A DNA stretch of 64,000 nt from Leisingera methylohalidivorans DSM 14336 (GCF_000511355.1 NC_023135.1:3064371-3128370); one strand, 5' to 3'; shown: positions 1 to 9,453, numbered from the stretch's first letter. Numbers and translations: made by a program. The notes: generated by a model from the sequence alone, not told the origin.

Positions 1-687
1 ATCGAGGAAAGCTTCCTCATCATCAATGGGGCGCTGGTTGTCGGCTGGGAAAAGGACGGTGAAGTCGTCGAAGTGAACCTCGGCCCTAAGGACATGATCC
101 TGAACGCCCGCGAAATCGGCCATGGTTTCCGCGTCGACGGTGTCGAGCCGGTGCTGATGTCGATTTCCGTCGACGTCGGCAAGCCGCTGCCGCCAGTCTA
201 CCACTACCACCCGAAGGAACACGCCCCGGAACTCGCCCGCAGCTTTGGCGCGGAACCGGGCAAGACTCTGCCCTTTGACCCGGAAGGCGATCACCCGCTT
301 CAGCAGCTCATGTCGCAATACGTGGTGCGTCATGCCGATCTGCCCACAATCTGGGAAGACGCAGGCTTCACCCGCAAGGTCTATGTCGGCGAAGGTGGCA
401 TTGATTACGACACCTGCCGTAAGGAAATGTGGGGCGTTCCTGCCGGTGTCGCAGTGAAACCCTACACCCGCGCCGTCGAAGATGCTTTCCTTGTCCTTGA
501 AGGGTCGCTGACCGTGGGCTGGGAACAGGACGGCGAACAGGTCGAAGTCGAACTGGGGCCGCGGGATCTGGTTAAAACCCCGGCTGGCCGCGCCCATTGG
601 TTCCGCAACAACTCCGCCGCGCCCGCTGCCGTCTGGCACGTGATTGGCACCGCAGCAGATGATGGCGTCAGCTACGAAAAGGCCTGA
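1..687 (+). CDS. Bicupin (double cupin domain) protein, 5' truncated by window edge
   Basis: The reading frame is open from base 1, so the start lies outside the window and 228 residues are visible. Two similar blocks are seen: one near the visible N-terminus (INGALVVGWEKDGE, then LGPKDM) and one near the C-terminus (VLEGSLTVGWEQDGE, then LGPRDL and AGRAHWFRN). This is the internal duplication of a two-cupin protein. Cupins are beta-barrel proteins, many of them metal-binding dioxygenases, isomerases or sensors; the substrate cannot be read here. A strong intrinsic terminator follows, and an IclR regulator converges on it from the other side. Such regulators often control catabolic genes nearby, so a role in small-molecule catabolism is possible but inferred. 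The cupin fold is the confident part of the call. Confidence 0.75.
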   Translation: MEESFLIINGALVVGWEKDGEVVEVNLGPKDMILNAREIGHGFRVDGVEPVLMSISVDVGKPLPPVYHYHPKEHAPELARSFGAEPGKTLPFDPEGDHPLQQLMSQYVVRHADLPTIWEDAGFTRKVYVGEGGIDYDTCRKEMWGVPAGVAVKPYTRAVEDAFLVLEGSLTVGWEQDGEQVEVELGPRDLVKTPAGRAHWFRNNSAAPAAVWHVIGTAADDGVSYEKA

Positions 688-712
688 TCATTCAAGATAC
701 CTCCCCGAAACT

Positions 713-741
713 GGCCCTCCCGCACGGGGGGCCTTTTTTTT
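713..741 (+). terminator. Rho-independent terminator of the bicupin gene
   Basis: An 8-bp GC-rich stem (713-720 paired with 726-733, one G-T wobble) with a 5-nt loop is followed directly by eight T residues (734-741). It begins 25 nt after the bicupin stop and lies between two convergent genes. The T-run is on the plus strand, so it mainly serves the bicupin transcript. Confidence 0.85.
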
Positions 742-757
742 GCGCCAGGCGCTGCGC

Positions 758-1573
758 TCACATCTGGTCTGAGGCCCAGCCGCGATAGCCAAGCGCCTCG
801 GAAATCTCCTGCGCAACAGCCTTGAGCGCGGTTTCAATGCGCAGCAGATTGCCGCTGTCCAGGGCAAAGTCGCTGGCGTGACCCGTAACGTTCACCGCCC
901 CGGCCGGCGAGCCGAGGTGATCATAGACGATCACTGCGGCCGAGCCGATCCCCGGCTCGAAATTCGCCTGGCTCCAGGCAATGCCCTGCATCCGGTCCTG
1001 ATCCAGCTGTTGCTCCAGCTCCTGAAGGCTGGTCCGGGTCTTTTCGGTAAAGGAGTCGAGGGTTGCCCCTTTGTAGAGCTGCCGCAGCATCACCTGAGGC
1101 AGCTGTGACAGCAGCATCCGGCCGATGGTCGTGGCATGGGCCGGCAGCCGGGTCCCTTCACGCACGTTGCTGGCGAGGTGAGAGTTCGGCGTTTCACGAA
1201 GCAGATAAACAATCTCGCGGCCATCCAGCACGCCAAGATGCGAGGAGAGGTTCAGCTCCGCCACCAGCTTTCGCAGGTAGGGGCGCGCCACCTGCACGAT
1301 CGACCGTTCATTCAGCGCTTCGGAGGCCAGCGCGATCAGGCCGGTGCCCAGCCGGTAGCCATTGCCCTCACCCGCCGACTCGATCATGCCCTCTGCTTCA
1401 AGCGTTGCCAGCAGCCGGATCAAAGTTGTACGGTTTATTCCCAGCGCCTTGGACGTCTTGCTGATGTTGCGGCAGCGGTTTCCGGCAGCGATATGACGCA
1501 GCAGAGCAAAGGCCCGAATGACCGGCGGCACCGAATAATCCGGTCTCTTCTCCACGCTCAACTCTTCCACCAT
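758..1573 (-). CDS. IclR-family transcriptional regulator
   Basis: This is a 271-residue protein of normal IclR length. The N-terminal third is a winged helix-turn-helix (VIRAFALLRHIAAG, then GINRTTLIRLLATLEAEGMI). The rest matches the IclR effector-binding domain (RPYLRKLVAEL, LPAHATTIGRMLL, and the late block WSQANFEPGIGSAAVIVYD). The ATG at 1573 is chosen because GGAGG sits 4-5 nt upstream; an in-frame extension to a TTG at 1645 has no such support. The gene converges on the bicupin gene, whose pathway it may control, though the divergent side is non-coding. The ligand is unknown. IclR proteins act as dimers or tetramers that repress or activate catabolic operons. Confidence 0.88.
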   Translation of the reverse strand: MVEELSVEKRPDYSVPPVIRAFALLRHIAAGNRCRNISKTSKALGINRTTLIRLLATLEAEGMIESAGEGNGYRLGTGLIALASEALNERSIVQVARPYLRKLVAELNLSSHLGVLDGREIVYLLRETPNSHLASNVREGTRLPAHATTIGRMLLSQLPQVMLRQLYKGATLDSFTEKTRTSLQELEQQLDQDRMQGIAWSQANFEPGIGSAAVIVYDHLGSPAGAVNVTGHASDFALDSGNLLRIETALKAVAQEISEALGYRGWASDQM

Positions 1574-1886
1574 GCGCCCTCCAGATTTGAACACTTCTGT
1601 CGCATTTGAACAAATACCCTTAGTTTGATCCGGGGCAAAGGACAATTAGGGAGCGGCAATCCTGTGAACTGTAGGTTTCTGCTTTGTCGCACAAATTTCG
1701 AGAAGGATTCACTGTGTGCATCCAGCGGGATAGCTGGTGTGCATGAGCCGTTGGGCCCCTACGAAATTTGTGCAGCAAGAGCCGCTCAAAGCCACAACCA
1801 GCGGCAATGCAAAATCTAATGTAAAGTGTGGGTGGCGGAGGGGATGGGACTAGCGTCGAACCTTCTCTGCCCCAACTGTTTTCGGC
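1574..1886. other. Non-coding region with a perfect 12-bp inverted repeat
   Basis: This 313-nt gap lies between the IclR start and the stop of the RapA-like gene. It holds a perfect 12-bp inverted repeat, GCACAAATTTCG at 1689-1700 and CGAAATTTGTGC at 1762-1773, separated by 61 nt. Inside lies a small hairpin (CCAGC/GCTGG). No convincing gene is seen. It presumably contains the IclR promoter; the repeat could be an operator pair or the remnant of a small element at the edge of the island. Confidence 0.5.
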
Positions 1887-4715
1887 CTACTCCGACAGAG
1901 TGCGCCGACGCCTTCTTTTAAGACCTGCAGCCAAGAACACGGACGAGGGCATGCGGTCGGCTTCGGCCGAGCGCGTGACAATACTTTCAACTGTCGGTGC
2001 AAAGGCTTTAGCGATCAACCGGTCCTCATCGCTGGCCATCGATGCCGGCACACTGTCCAGCCGCCTCAGCAGCAGTTCCGCAAACTCGTCATGCGCTAGC
2101 TCCGCGGCACCGTCCTTTTTGCCCGAAAGGGCAATCAGCTCTTCCTCTAGCAACTCGCCGGATAGACCCTGCCAGCGGATCTGATGGACAGCAACTACGT
2201 CGTCTTCCTCGTCATTGTCGGTTCTCGTTTCCGCTTCTGCGTACAATCCATCGAAGAGCAGCCTATCGTTGGCAAGCTCTGACAGATCGCGCACAAAGCC
2301 AGCTTCGAAGTCCATTGGGATTAGTGAGGGATCGGATGTCGCCCTAGTGTGGTCTGCGGTCAGGCGCACAATGCTACGACGGCCGAATTCCGGCCAACGG
2401 CCGATATCCTCTTCGGCAAGCTCAAGCTCTAGCGTCTTTCCGCCATGCATCTCGGCTCGCACATTATACCCGGCGATTGGCGCCATCCCTTTCACGAAGC
2501 TGACGATATGCCGAAAGTCGAAGCCGCCCGAAACGCGTGTCTGTTGTGCGGATGCGAACTGCAAAATATCATCCTCGGCCGCCCTAGCCTTCTGTGCTTC
2601 GCGTATGGCTTCCGCGATCTCCTCTTCGGTCTGGTCCATCTTCATGCTCGTCGCTCGTTCCAGGATGCTTTCCATGTCGATATAGGACATCAGCTCACCG
2701 AGCACTTCCGCGGCCAAGGCGTCCTTCATTTCGCCGGCAACACTGGCCATGTCTTGTGCAATCGTGCTGACACGGTCCAACAACAAGATGATGGCGCTGT
2801 TGTCGAAGCCGTCATCCGACTGCAAATTAATGACTTGAACGCGTCGCGTCTGACCATAGCGGTACAAACGGCCGATCCGTTGCACTAGGCGTGCCGGGTT
2901 CCATGGCAGATCGTAATTTACCATGATATGACAGGCGTCTTGTAGGTTTAAGCCTTCGCCGCCTGCTTCAGTCGAAACCATGACCTGAGCCTCTCGGCGG
3001 TTGAAAGCGCGGACGTTCCTCATTTTTTCATCCAGAGGCATTGAGCCGTTGATCGCGGCGACCTGGACCCCCGGACATGCGTTTGCGATTGCCTCTGCTA
3101 GGTAACTCTGTGTAGCCCTGTACTCAGTAAACACCAACAGATTTTGGCCCTGCGTTAGAAGCGGCGAAACCACGTCATTAAGGAATGTCTGCAGTTTCGC
3201 ATCCGATTGCCGAGCCACGCGGATGAGTTTCAGAACGGCCTGAACCTCGCTTGCTTCATCGGCGAAGAAGGCGCCGACCTCACCGATGGGCCCAGCTTCC
3301 GCAAGATTGTCGTCGCCTTCGAGCTGGTCGTCAGAAGGTATCGCCAGTGCCGAAGCGGCATCGAAATCTCGAAGTCGTTCTAAGCGACGTTCCAGCGCGC
3401 GCTCGATTGCCGCCACGGAAGATGAAGCGAGCTTGCGATACGTCGTCATGACAAACCCGATGGCGCGGCCGATCATTCTATCCTGTGCGTCTGCACTGGC
3501 GCGATACCCCTCGCTCAAATACCTCCGAAGCGCCTTGTCCGCAGTGCGCATTTCGGGCGACGGGATCACCATGTGGCGAAGCGTGTCGTGGCCGCGAAAA
3601 ATCAGCGTGCCTTCAGCATCCGTGACGCGGGTCTTCCGGTTACGAATGATGATATCTCCAACCACCTCTGGGTTCATCTCCAGTGTTCGGATTTCGGGCA
3701 GGAGGTCCGGGCGCACCAACTCCAATAGAGCCGCAAAGCGACGGGTTTTGCCTTGGTGCGGCGTTGCGGTAAGCAACAGCAAAGAGTGGGTCCGGTCGCG
3801 AAGCTTGTGAGCGAGCGCATAGCGTTCCGTCTGCTCGCCGGTTTCAGACCGCCCGAGCCGATGCGCCTCATCAAACACAATTACATCCCAGAAGCCAGCT
3901 TCGATGAGCCTTGCCAAATGCTCGTCGCGTTTGGCGAGATCGAGTGAGATTATGACATTCTCCCTTAGGCGCATTTCGTCCGCGTATTCGGGGCGGAAGT
4001 CGCGCTGATAGATCTCGAAGGCACGCCCGAACTTGGCGCGCATCTCATCCTTCCACTGCTTGGTCAGCGAAGAAGGACAGACGATTAAGACGCGCCTGCA
4101 GCGGTTACGCTGCGAGAGGGCGTGAAGAATTAGACCAACCTCAATGGTCTTGCCAAGCCCAACATCGTCGGCGATCAGCCAACGTGCCTGAGGGGAAGTT
4201 ACGACCTTCCGTGCCACATCAAGTTGATGCGGCAGAGGGTCGATGTCGAGACGACCGAATGCTCCGGTGTTCGAATTCCATATCTGAAGTGCCTTGGACA
4301 GAATACGGAGCCGGAAGCGCTCCGCATGGTCCAAATGCTGGCCAGTTTGTCGTTTTGCGATCCGCAACTCGACAGGCATCGCCTGTGCGAGAACACGCCA
4401 GTCCAGCCACCTGGTTTCTCCAGTCTCTGCAAACTGAACGAGAACCTGCTCGAAGCCTCCCAGCGGGCGCGTAGCAAGTACAACCCCGGTCCCAAGGCTA
4501 GCTCCGCGACCTCGCGGTGGCTTGTGCTGTACTTGCTGTCCAGGCGCATATGCGGGCTTCAGATCCGATAGCGCCAACCATACGCGGCGATTGCCAGCCA
4601 TGGCGATTTGAGCCTCGTTCGGCTCTGCTTTCGGCCTCAGATCATGGATCACCCCACGCGCGCCGTCTTTCAATTTCACGAGAGCGCCCTTTGATGGAAA
4701 TAACAATCTATGCAT
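1887..4715 (-). CDS. RapA-like SNF2-family (SF2) helicase/translocase
   Basis: This 942-residue protein is close to RapA length. The N-terminal ~110 residues contain two short beta-rich blocks (GALVKLKDGARGVI and a repeat near residues 75-105), reminiscent of the Tudor/SH3-like start of RapA; that part is inference. The ATPase core is clear: Walker A DDVGLGKT at 183-190, Walker B DEAH at 282-285, motif III LTATP at 314-318, and the C-terminal helicase lobe with VSTEAGGEGLNLQ and QRIGRLYRYGQ. The C-terminal ~300 residues are specific and acidic. It is the last gene of a three-gene operon and its start overlaps the preceding stop by 8 nt. In defence loci such translocases typically remodel or track on DNA; here that is inferred from the nuclease-helicase partner upstream. 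A housekeeping RapA role is unlikely given the operon. Confidence 0.85.
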   Translation of the reverse strand: MHRLLFPSKGALVKLKDGARGVIHDLRPKAEPNEAQIAMAGNRRVWLALSDLKPAYAPGQQVQHKPPRGRGASLGTGVVLATRPLGGFEQVLVQFAETGETRWLDWRVLAQAMPVELRIAKRQTGQHLDHAERFRLRILSKALQIWNSNTGAFGRLDIDPLPHQLDVARKVVTSPQARWLIADDVGLGKTIEVGLILHALSQRNRCRRVLIVCPSSLTKQWKDEMRAKFGRAFEIYQRDFRPEYADEMRLRENVIISLDLAKRDEHLARLIEAGFWDVIVFDEAHRLGRSETGEQTERYALAHKLRDRTHSLLLLTATPHQGKTRRFAALLELVRPDLLPEIRTLEMNPEVVGDIIIRNRKTRVTDAEGTLIFRGHDTLRHMVIPSPEMRTADKALRRYLSEGYRASADAQDRMIGRAIGFVMTTYRKLASSSVAAIERALERRLERLRDFDAASALAIPSDDQLEGDDNLAEAGPIGEVGAFFADEASEVQAVLKLIRVARQSDAKLQTFLNDVVSPLLTQGQNLLVFTEYRATQSYLAEAIANACPGVQVAAINGSMPLDEKMRNVRAFNRREAQVMVSTEAGGEGLNLQDACHIMVNYDLPWNPARLVQRIGRLYRYGQTRRVQVINLQSDDGFDNSAIILLLDRVSTIAQDMASVAGEMKDALAAEVLGELMSYIDMESILERATSMKMDQTEEEIAEAIREAQKARAAEDDILQFASAQQTRVSGGFDFRHIVSFVKGMAPIAGYNVRAEMHGGKTLELELAEEDIGRWPEFGRRSIVRLTADHTRATSDPSLIPMDFEAGFVRDLSELANDRLLFDGLYAEAETRTDNDEEDDVVAVHQIRWQGLSGELLEEELIALSGKKDGAAELAHDEFAELLLRRLDSVPASMASDEDRLIAKAFAPTVESIVTRSAEADRMPSSVFLAAGLKRRRRRTLSE

Positions 4716-6138
4716 TCTTGCCTGCCTCTTTTGCCTCGGCTTCCTCTTTTGCTGCTACCCGTTTGGCGTGTGGTAGCAATGACAGAAAGCCAGTGTCCCA
4801 GCGTCCATTTTTCGGTTCGAAACGCCAAATCTGGCCCTCGCTATCCTCGAGGCGGAAGGAACTCGACGGTTGAATATCGATAGGCTCCTCATAATACCAA
4901 GTTTCAGTATCAACCAGTTCAATGCATTCGGCATCGAGATTAAGGAAAGCAGGATAGCTCCAGAACCGTGCGTCCATGCGAACACCGTCGCTCAATTGCT
5001 CTGGCTGCATTTGAAGCCATTCGTTTCGCCAATCATCGAAAATCTTTCGCTCGGCCTCTGCACGGCCAACACGATGGACCAATGCCAATGCAAGTTTCCA
5101 AGAAAGAGCGCTGCGATAGCTCGATCGTTCATCAATCTCCCAAGCACGCTGCATTCTGTTGAACTTACGGTGAGACCAAAGCCAAGGAGATTCCCGCCAA
5201 AGACATTTCAGTTCGCATGCATCTTCCAGCTCTCCGAGACTGATGCCAGCTTGCACCAGCCTCGAAAGCGCCCTGAAACTTGACGAGAACGGGAACTCCT
5301 CCAAGACTGCTTTCCAGCGACCTTGAAGCAGGGCACGCTCGGCAAGCTTTATGATCCGCATCTGGCTGACCAGCCTTGCGGCGTATTCATCCAATAGGTG
5401 ACTATCGGTGATAGTCTCTTCTTCAACAATCTGAGAAGATAGATCTGGATCTTCCTCAAATAGATCCAGATCCAAAAGGTCTTCCCACTGGGCGTTCTCG
5501 GTTTCCTTCTCGACCTCTCGTGAACCAAACTCCGGAAACGCTCTGAAATCAGTAACGTCAAACGAAGCGTCATGGGTGCTGTCGCCTTCAATTTCCTCAC
5601 CGAACTTGTATGGAAGCGCAACCTCCCAGAGCTCGTCGGCCGGTTCAGCGAACTCATCGTCTTCATCAATGAGTTCATCATATTTGTCATCCGCCTCCAC
5701 AAGCTCGACTTCGCTACTCAAGCTCGACGGAAGGGGACTTGGTGGAGCCAAGCCGGGATCCGGATCGGACTCCTCTTTACCCGAAACTTCATTCTCCACT
5801 TCAAGTTTTGTGAATGTCTCAGTTGTTGAAGGATTTTGCCCGGAAGCAGGAGTATTCACTCGCATTGGGTCTTCGCCGCGTGGATTGGCAGGAATATCCG
5901 TCGCGAAAAACTCACGCTCGAAAACAAGCAGGTCCGGATGAAGACTGCTCTCGATTACATCCGGGGGAGCGGCCGCGGGTTCGTCAGGCACCGAGCTGAC
6001 CTTAGCCTGTGTGGCTTCCGGCAAGTAATCAGCATCGGGGAAATCAGAATTGGACAGTGGCTTCAAATCTGGATGCGCGGACGCATCCGAGGAGCCAGCC
6101 AGTTTTCGCCTAAATTTAGAAAAAAGACCCTTCATCAT
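4708..6138 (-). CDS. Acidic protein of unknown family, middle gene of the nuclease-helicase operon
   Basis: I do not recognise this 476-residue protein. The first ~245 residues are low-complexity, rich in Asp, Glu, Pro and Ser, and look disordered. The C-terminal half (from about residue 250, LLDEYAARLVSQMRIIKLAERALLQG) is helical with many Trp/Arg/Phe positions and ends in a beta-rich segment (SSFRLEDSEGQIWRFEPKNGRW). It starts with two ATG codons in an ATGA overlap with the upstream gene and runs 8 nt into the next, so it is translationally coupled to both. The acidic tail and the position between two ATPases suggest an adaptor, inhibitor or DNA-mimic-like regulator, but this is inference only. 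Confidence 0.7.
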   Translation of the reverse strand: MMKGLFSKFRRKLAGSSDASAHPDLKPLSNSDFPDADYLPEATQAKVSSVPDEPAAAPPDVIESSLHPDLLVFEREFFATDIPANPRGEDPMRVNTPASGQNPSTTETFTKLEVENEVSGKEESDPDPGLAPPSPLPSSLSSEVELVEADDKYDELIDEDDEFAEPADELWEVALPYKFGEEIEGDSTHDASFDVTDFRAFPEFGSREVEKETENAQWEDLLDLDLFEEDPDLSSQIVEEETITDSHLLDEYAARLVSQMRIIKLAERALLQGRWKAVLEEFPFSSSFRALSRLVQAGISLGELEDACELKCLWRESPWLWSHRKFNRMQRAWEIDERSSYRSALSWKLALALVHRVGRAEAERKIFDDWRNEWLQMQPEQLSDGVRMDARFWSYPAFLNLDAECIELVDTETWYYEEPIDIQPSSSFRLEDSEGQIWRFEPKNGRWDTGFLSLLPHAKRVAAKEEAEAKEAGKNA

Positions 6139-9100
6139 TTAGCACTTTGTACAAGAGCCAAAGCACACAGCGTATTCACCAGCTGCATTTGCTCAACAGT
6201 ATTACACTTCGCCTCACGCAATCGCGGGGCTCCAAATACCAATGCGAGTCCCTTGGCGCGGGAGACCGCGACATTGATGCGGTTCAGGGAAAACAGAAAC
6301 TCCATCCCGCGCGAGGTTTCTTCGGCGGAAGATGCGGTCATGGAAACCAGACAGACCGGAGCCTCTTGCCCCTGAAACTTGTCCACGGTTCCGACACGGA
6401 CACCCGATGGAAGGGCATCACGGAGCGCGCTTACCTGTGCGTTGTAAGGGGCGACAACGATGATGTCCGTCTCGCGCATCGGCCGCGTGCTGCCGTCTTT
6501 CTCCGTCCAGCTGCTGTCAAGGAGGTCAGTGACGGTTTTGCCAATGGCGGCGACTTCTTCCTGTGCGATCTGTGCATTGCCCTCATGCGGAACCGGCACC
6601 CAGAAAGCTCCGGCTTCGGGAAGCGCCGTGCCTGTCACGCGCTGGCTAGACGTATCAGGATGGCTGGTCAGTCGGCCTTCATAGACCTGCTCCGAGATGA
6701 ACCGACAGACTTCAGGATGCATACGCCGGGATGTGGGAAGGAAAATTCCCCGCTCGGCTGGAACCGTCGCATGCTCACCGAGCATCCAATCCAGGCACGA
6801 CAGGTTCGCAGGCTCGGGATGTGCCCCCTGGATGACCTGCGGCAACTGCCGCGGGTCGCCCACAAGTACGATGTTTCGCGCGGCACGACCCATGGCAGCC
6901 ATGTTCGCAAGTCCAACCTGGCCGGCCTCGTCCACGAACAGCCAATCAAAAGCCTGCACATTTTCGTCGCGCGAGAAGAACCACGCAGTGCCGCCCACGA
7001 CATGCCCGCCATTGGCGGCCTCTGCGTTGTCGGCCGTGCGATGAACATCGCAATCTTCGGGATAACCATCCTCGCTACCAGAAACCTTGTGCACGAGTTC
7101 GAGATTGATCGGCAGGTCTTCGTCTTCCAACGCTGAAAGACAGCCCATCAGCACATTCCGGATAGCCTCGTGGCTGTTGGATGCGACGCCGACGCGATGG
7201 CCCTTGCGCACCAAAGACAGGATCGCGCGTGCACTCACATAGGTCTTGCCGGTACCGGGTGGTCCCTGGATCGGCAGGACGGATCCATCCATGTCATTCA
7301 CCACGGCAATGGTACCCGCGACGGGGTCAGCCTCGCCCAGAAGATCATCCCTTGGGCCGGAGCGGAGGTGTGGCGCTGAACGCGACAGCAAGTCATCCAC
7401 CGCCGTGTACCGGCGCGCACCGCACTGATCGGCGATCACGTCACGCAAAGCACCGGCAATGACACCTGTCTGGATCGGCCAGTCCGGATGCAGCGTCAGT
7501 TGATCCGCCAGAAGATCGGCCTTGCCGGGACCTGCTTTGACGGTGATCTGACGAGCGCGGCGATCCATAGACTCGATCCCGACCGTTGTCGGGGGACTGT
7601 CGAACACTGGAACCGTCGCCTTCTTGCCGCTCCGCAGTTTCGTTTCCTGTTCTGGGTAGGTGTATCGGCGCGCGAAGGATCTTTTGACGGGTTCGACAGG
7701 ACCCAAAGCCTCAAGCCCGCCAAGCGCATCGAGATCGTCGAGCAGATCATCTTCGTCCTTCGCAGCACTATCGAATACGGCCCATTGCGCGGGCTTAACC
7801 TCGCGGCTGTGAAAGACGCCCAGGTTAAACAGCATATCCTGCCGCGCCTCGGGCAAGCCGGACCCTGCCAGCATGTTCCGCAATGATTGCGTATCGGCGC
7901 CCTCTTCGACCTCTTTATCACCTGCATCCGGGGCAAGTGTCGGCCAAGGGCCGACAGGCCGGATGCCAACCAGCCAGTCGCGCAATTCCTCGGTCGAGAT
8001 ACAGTCGACGCGGTTGTAATCCTCGATCTCGTCCAGAATCTGCTGGTCCTGCGTTTCGCGCCAGCGCTCATATGCCACGACCGAGCCACCCGCCGTCTTG
8101 ACCTCACCGTCGCGCTTGCGGTCGTAAAAAGCCTCCATCGATTTGATGGAATAGTTTGGTTCCGACCCGATCAGCCCGCCGCGGACCACGGCGAACAAGT
8201 CGACGAAGCGCCGTTCCCGGAGCAGCCGGTCGTGGAAAGCTTCACCGATACCATATTTCGTGGTCAGGCGTTTCAGCGCGGTGATCTCGTATGGCGCGTA
8301 GTGATAAATGCGCGCAGTGGGGTATTGCGAAATCCGCGCGCGAAAGAACGCCAGCAAGTCCGACAATGCCCGCGCTTCTGCGTCGTGGTCATGGGCCCAG
8401 AACGCCTGGAACTGCCCGTCGAACCAGATGCCGTGCAGATATTCGAGGCCGCCTTCATAGTGAGGATCGCCTTCGATGTCGTAGAACAGGTCGCCCGTCT
8501 GAGGTTCCGGCAGGAGGTCGAAACCTTTGCCAGGCTCCAGTGCCCGCAGTTCGAAATCTGGCTCGCCGGTTTTGCGGGCCTGTTGCAGGCGGGCCTGAGT
8601 GACCAATCGGGCCAGGGTGTTTTCGGCCATTCCGCGCACCGGGTGATCCAGCGTCGAGAGAGCCTCCAATGTGTGAACACCCGCTGCTTCTAGCTTTTTC
8701 ACCTGGCCACGACTGATGTTGGCGACATTGAACAAGCTGTCTTCGGCGTGCCAGACGCTGTTGCAATGTTCGACCCAGCGGCACAGACCGCAATCCGCAC
8801 ATGGCACCGGGCGTGTTGGCTGCGGATCGGAGACGAAGGCTTCCAACCGTTGTCGCGCCATCCGTGCATAGGAAGAGTAGTCTGCCAGGCGCAGCGTCGC
8901 TCGGGTGCCGTCTCCCAATTCGACATGCGCGAACTCGGGCACCACCCCCTGAATTTCCGCCAACAGATCGGAATACAGAACCAGCTGAAGCACATGTTTG
9001 GGATCAGCCCGACGTTTCAGCTTGGTGTCGGCCACTTCATAGCTGAACGATCCAAGCGCCGAGGGGGTCTCGACACGCTCCAGGAAGTCAGACCAGCCGC

Positions 9101-9422
9101 CCCAGCTCCCCGACAGAAACGCGCCCTGAAACACCACATCCGGACCCTCAGCGAGCGCCGCGCGCGTTGCTTCGGCGTTTTCGCCAAGTTTGCCGCGCTC
9201 GATTTCCATGACCGTGCGCCCGGCCTCCTTGAGATGTGCAAGATGCGCCGCCTCATGCGCATCGCCCTGCTTTTGCAAAAGCGCTGCGTCCTCGCTGTCG
9301 TCGCCCGGCTCCGGGCCCGTTCCGCGCATATGTGCCAGATCAAGGGTGGTCGCATGTGCGCAGCCTGTGAAGCGCATGAGATCCGTAGCGGACAAGAATA
9401 TGCGACCGTCGAAATCCCTCAT
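6135..9422 (-). CDS. TM0106-type RecB-like nuclease fused to RNase H-like domain and SF1 helicase
   Basis: This is a 1,095-residue fusion. The first domain is a PD-(D/E)XK RecB-like nuclease with ADTKL (near residue 131) and a QLVLY helix, followed by a four-cysteine cluster (CADCGLCRWVEHC, near 208-220) as in Fe-S RecB/Cas4 nucleases. Next is an RNase H-like YprB/TM0106 domain with DIEGDP (near 315) and YNRVDC near 470. The C-terminal half is a DNA2/Nam7-like SF1 helicase: GPPGTGKT (near 720), DEAGQ, GDPRQLPQ, VDKFQGQE and a final NVAVSRAK. The ATG at 9422 is chosen because GGAG lies 5 nt upstream; a TTG 27 nt earlier is the alternative. It is the first gene of the operon and its stop overlaps the next start (ATGA). 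It probably cleaves or resects DNA with ATP-driven unwinding. The target is unknown; the context suggests defence. Confidence 0.85.
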   Translation of the reverse strand: MRDFDGRIFLSATDLMRFTGCAHATTLDLAHMRGTGPEPGDDSEDAALLQKQGDAHEAAHLAHLKEAGRTVMEIERGKLGENAEATRAALAEGPDVVFQGAFLSGSWGGWSDFLERVETPSALGSFSYEVADTKLKRRADPKHVLQLVLYSDLLAEIQGVVPEFAHVELGDGTRATLRLADYSSYARMARQRLEAFVSDPQPTRPVPCADCGLCRWVEHCNSVWHAEDSLFNVANISRGQVKKLEAAGVHTLEALSTLDHPVRGMAENTLARLVTQARLQQARKTGEPDFELRALEPGKGFDLLPEPQTGDLFYDIEGDPHYEGGLEYLHGIWFDGQFQAFWAHDHDAEARALSDLLAFFRARISQYPTARIYHYAPYEITALKRLTTKYGIGEAFHDRLLRERRFVDLFAVVRGGLIGSEPNYSIKSMEAFYDRKRDGEVKTAGGSVVAYERWRETQDQQILDEIEDYNRVDCISTEELRDWLVGIRPVGPWPTLAPDAGDKEVEEGADTQSLRNMLAGSGLPEARQDMLFNLGVFHSREVKPAQWAVFDSAAKDEDDLLDDLDALGGLEALGPVEPVKRSFARRYTYPEQETKLRSGKKATVPVFDSPPTTVGIESMDRRARQITVKAGPGKADLLADQLTLHPDWPIQTGVIAGALRDVIADQCGARRYTAVDDLLSRSAPHLRSGPRDDLLGEADPVAGTIAVVNDMDGSVLPIQGPPGTGKTYVSARAILSLVRKGHRVGVASNSHEAIRNVLMGCLSALEDEDLPINLELVHKVSGSEDGYPEDCDVHRTADNAEAANGGHVVGGTAWFFSRDENVQAFDWLFVDEAGQVGLANMAAMGRAARNIVLVGDPRQLPQVIQGAHPEPANLSCLDWMLGEHATVPAERGIFLPTSRRMHPEVCRFISEQVYEGRLTSHPDTSSQRVTGTALPEAGAFWVPVPHEGNAQIAQEEVAAIGKTVTDLLDSSWTEKDGSTRPMRETDIIVVAPYNAQVSALRDALPSGVRVGTVDKFQGQEAPVCLVSMTASSAEETSRGMEFLFSLNRINVAVSRAKGLALVFGAPRLREAKCNTVEQMQLVNTLCALALVQSAK

Positions 9423-9453
9423 GGCTGCTCCAATACCTTTAAAAATCAACCTC

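Noticed and set aside
1887..9422. DISARM, BREX or Druantia assignment
   Set aside because: The diagnostic genes (DUF1998/PLD proteins, PglX/PglZ, DruE-type helicase) are absent; a SNF2-like ATPase alone is not enough.
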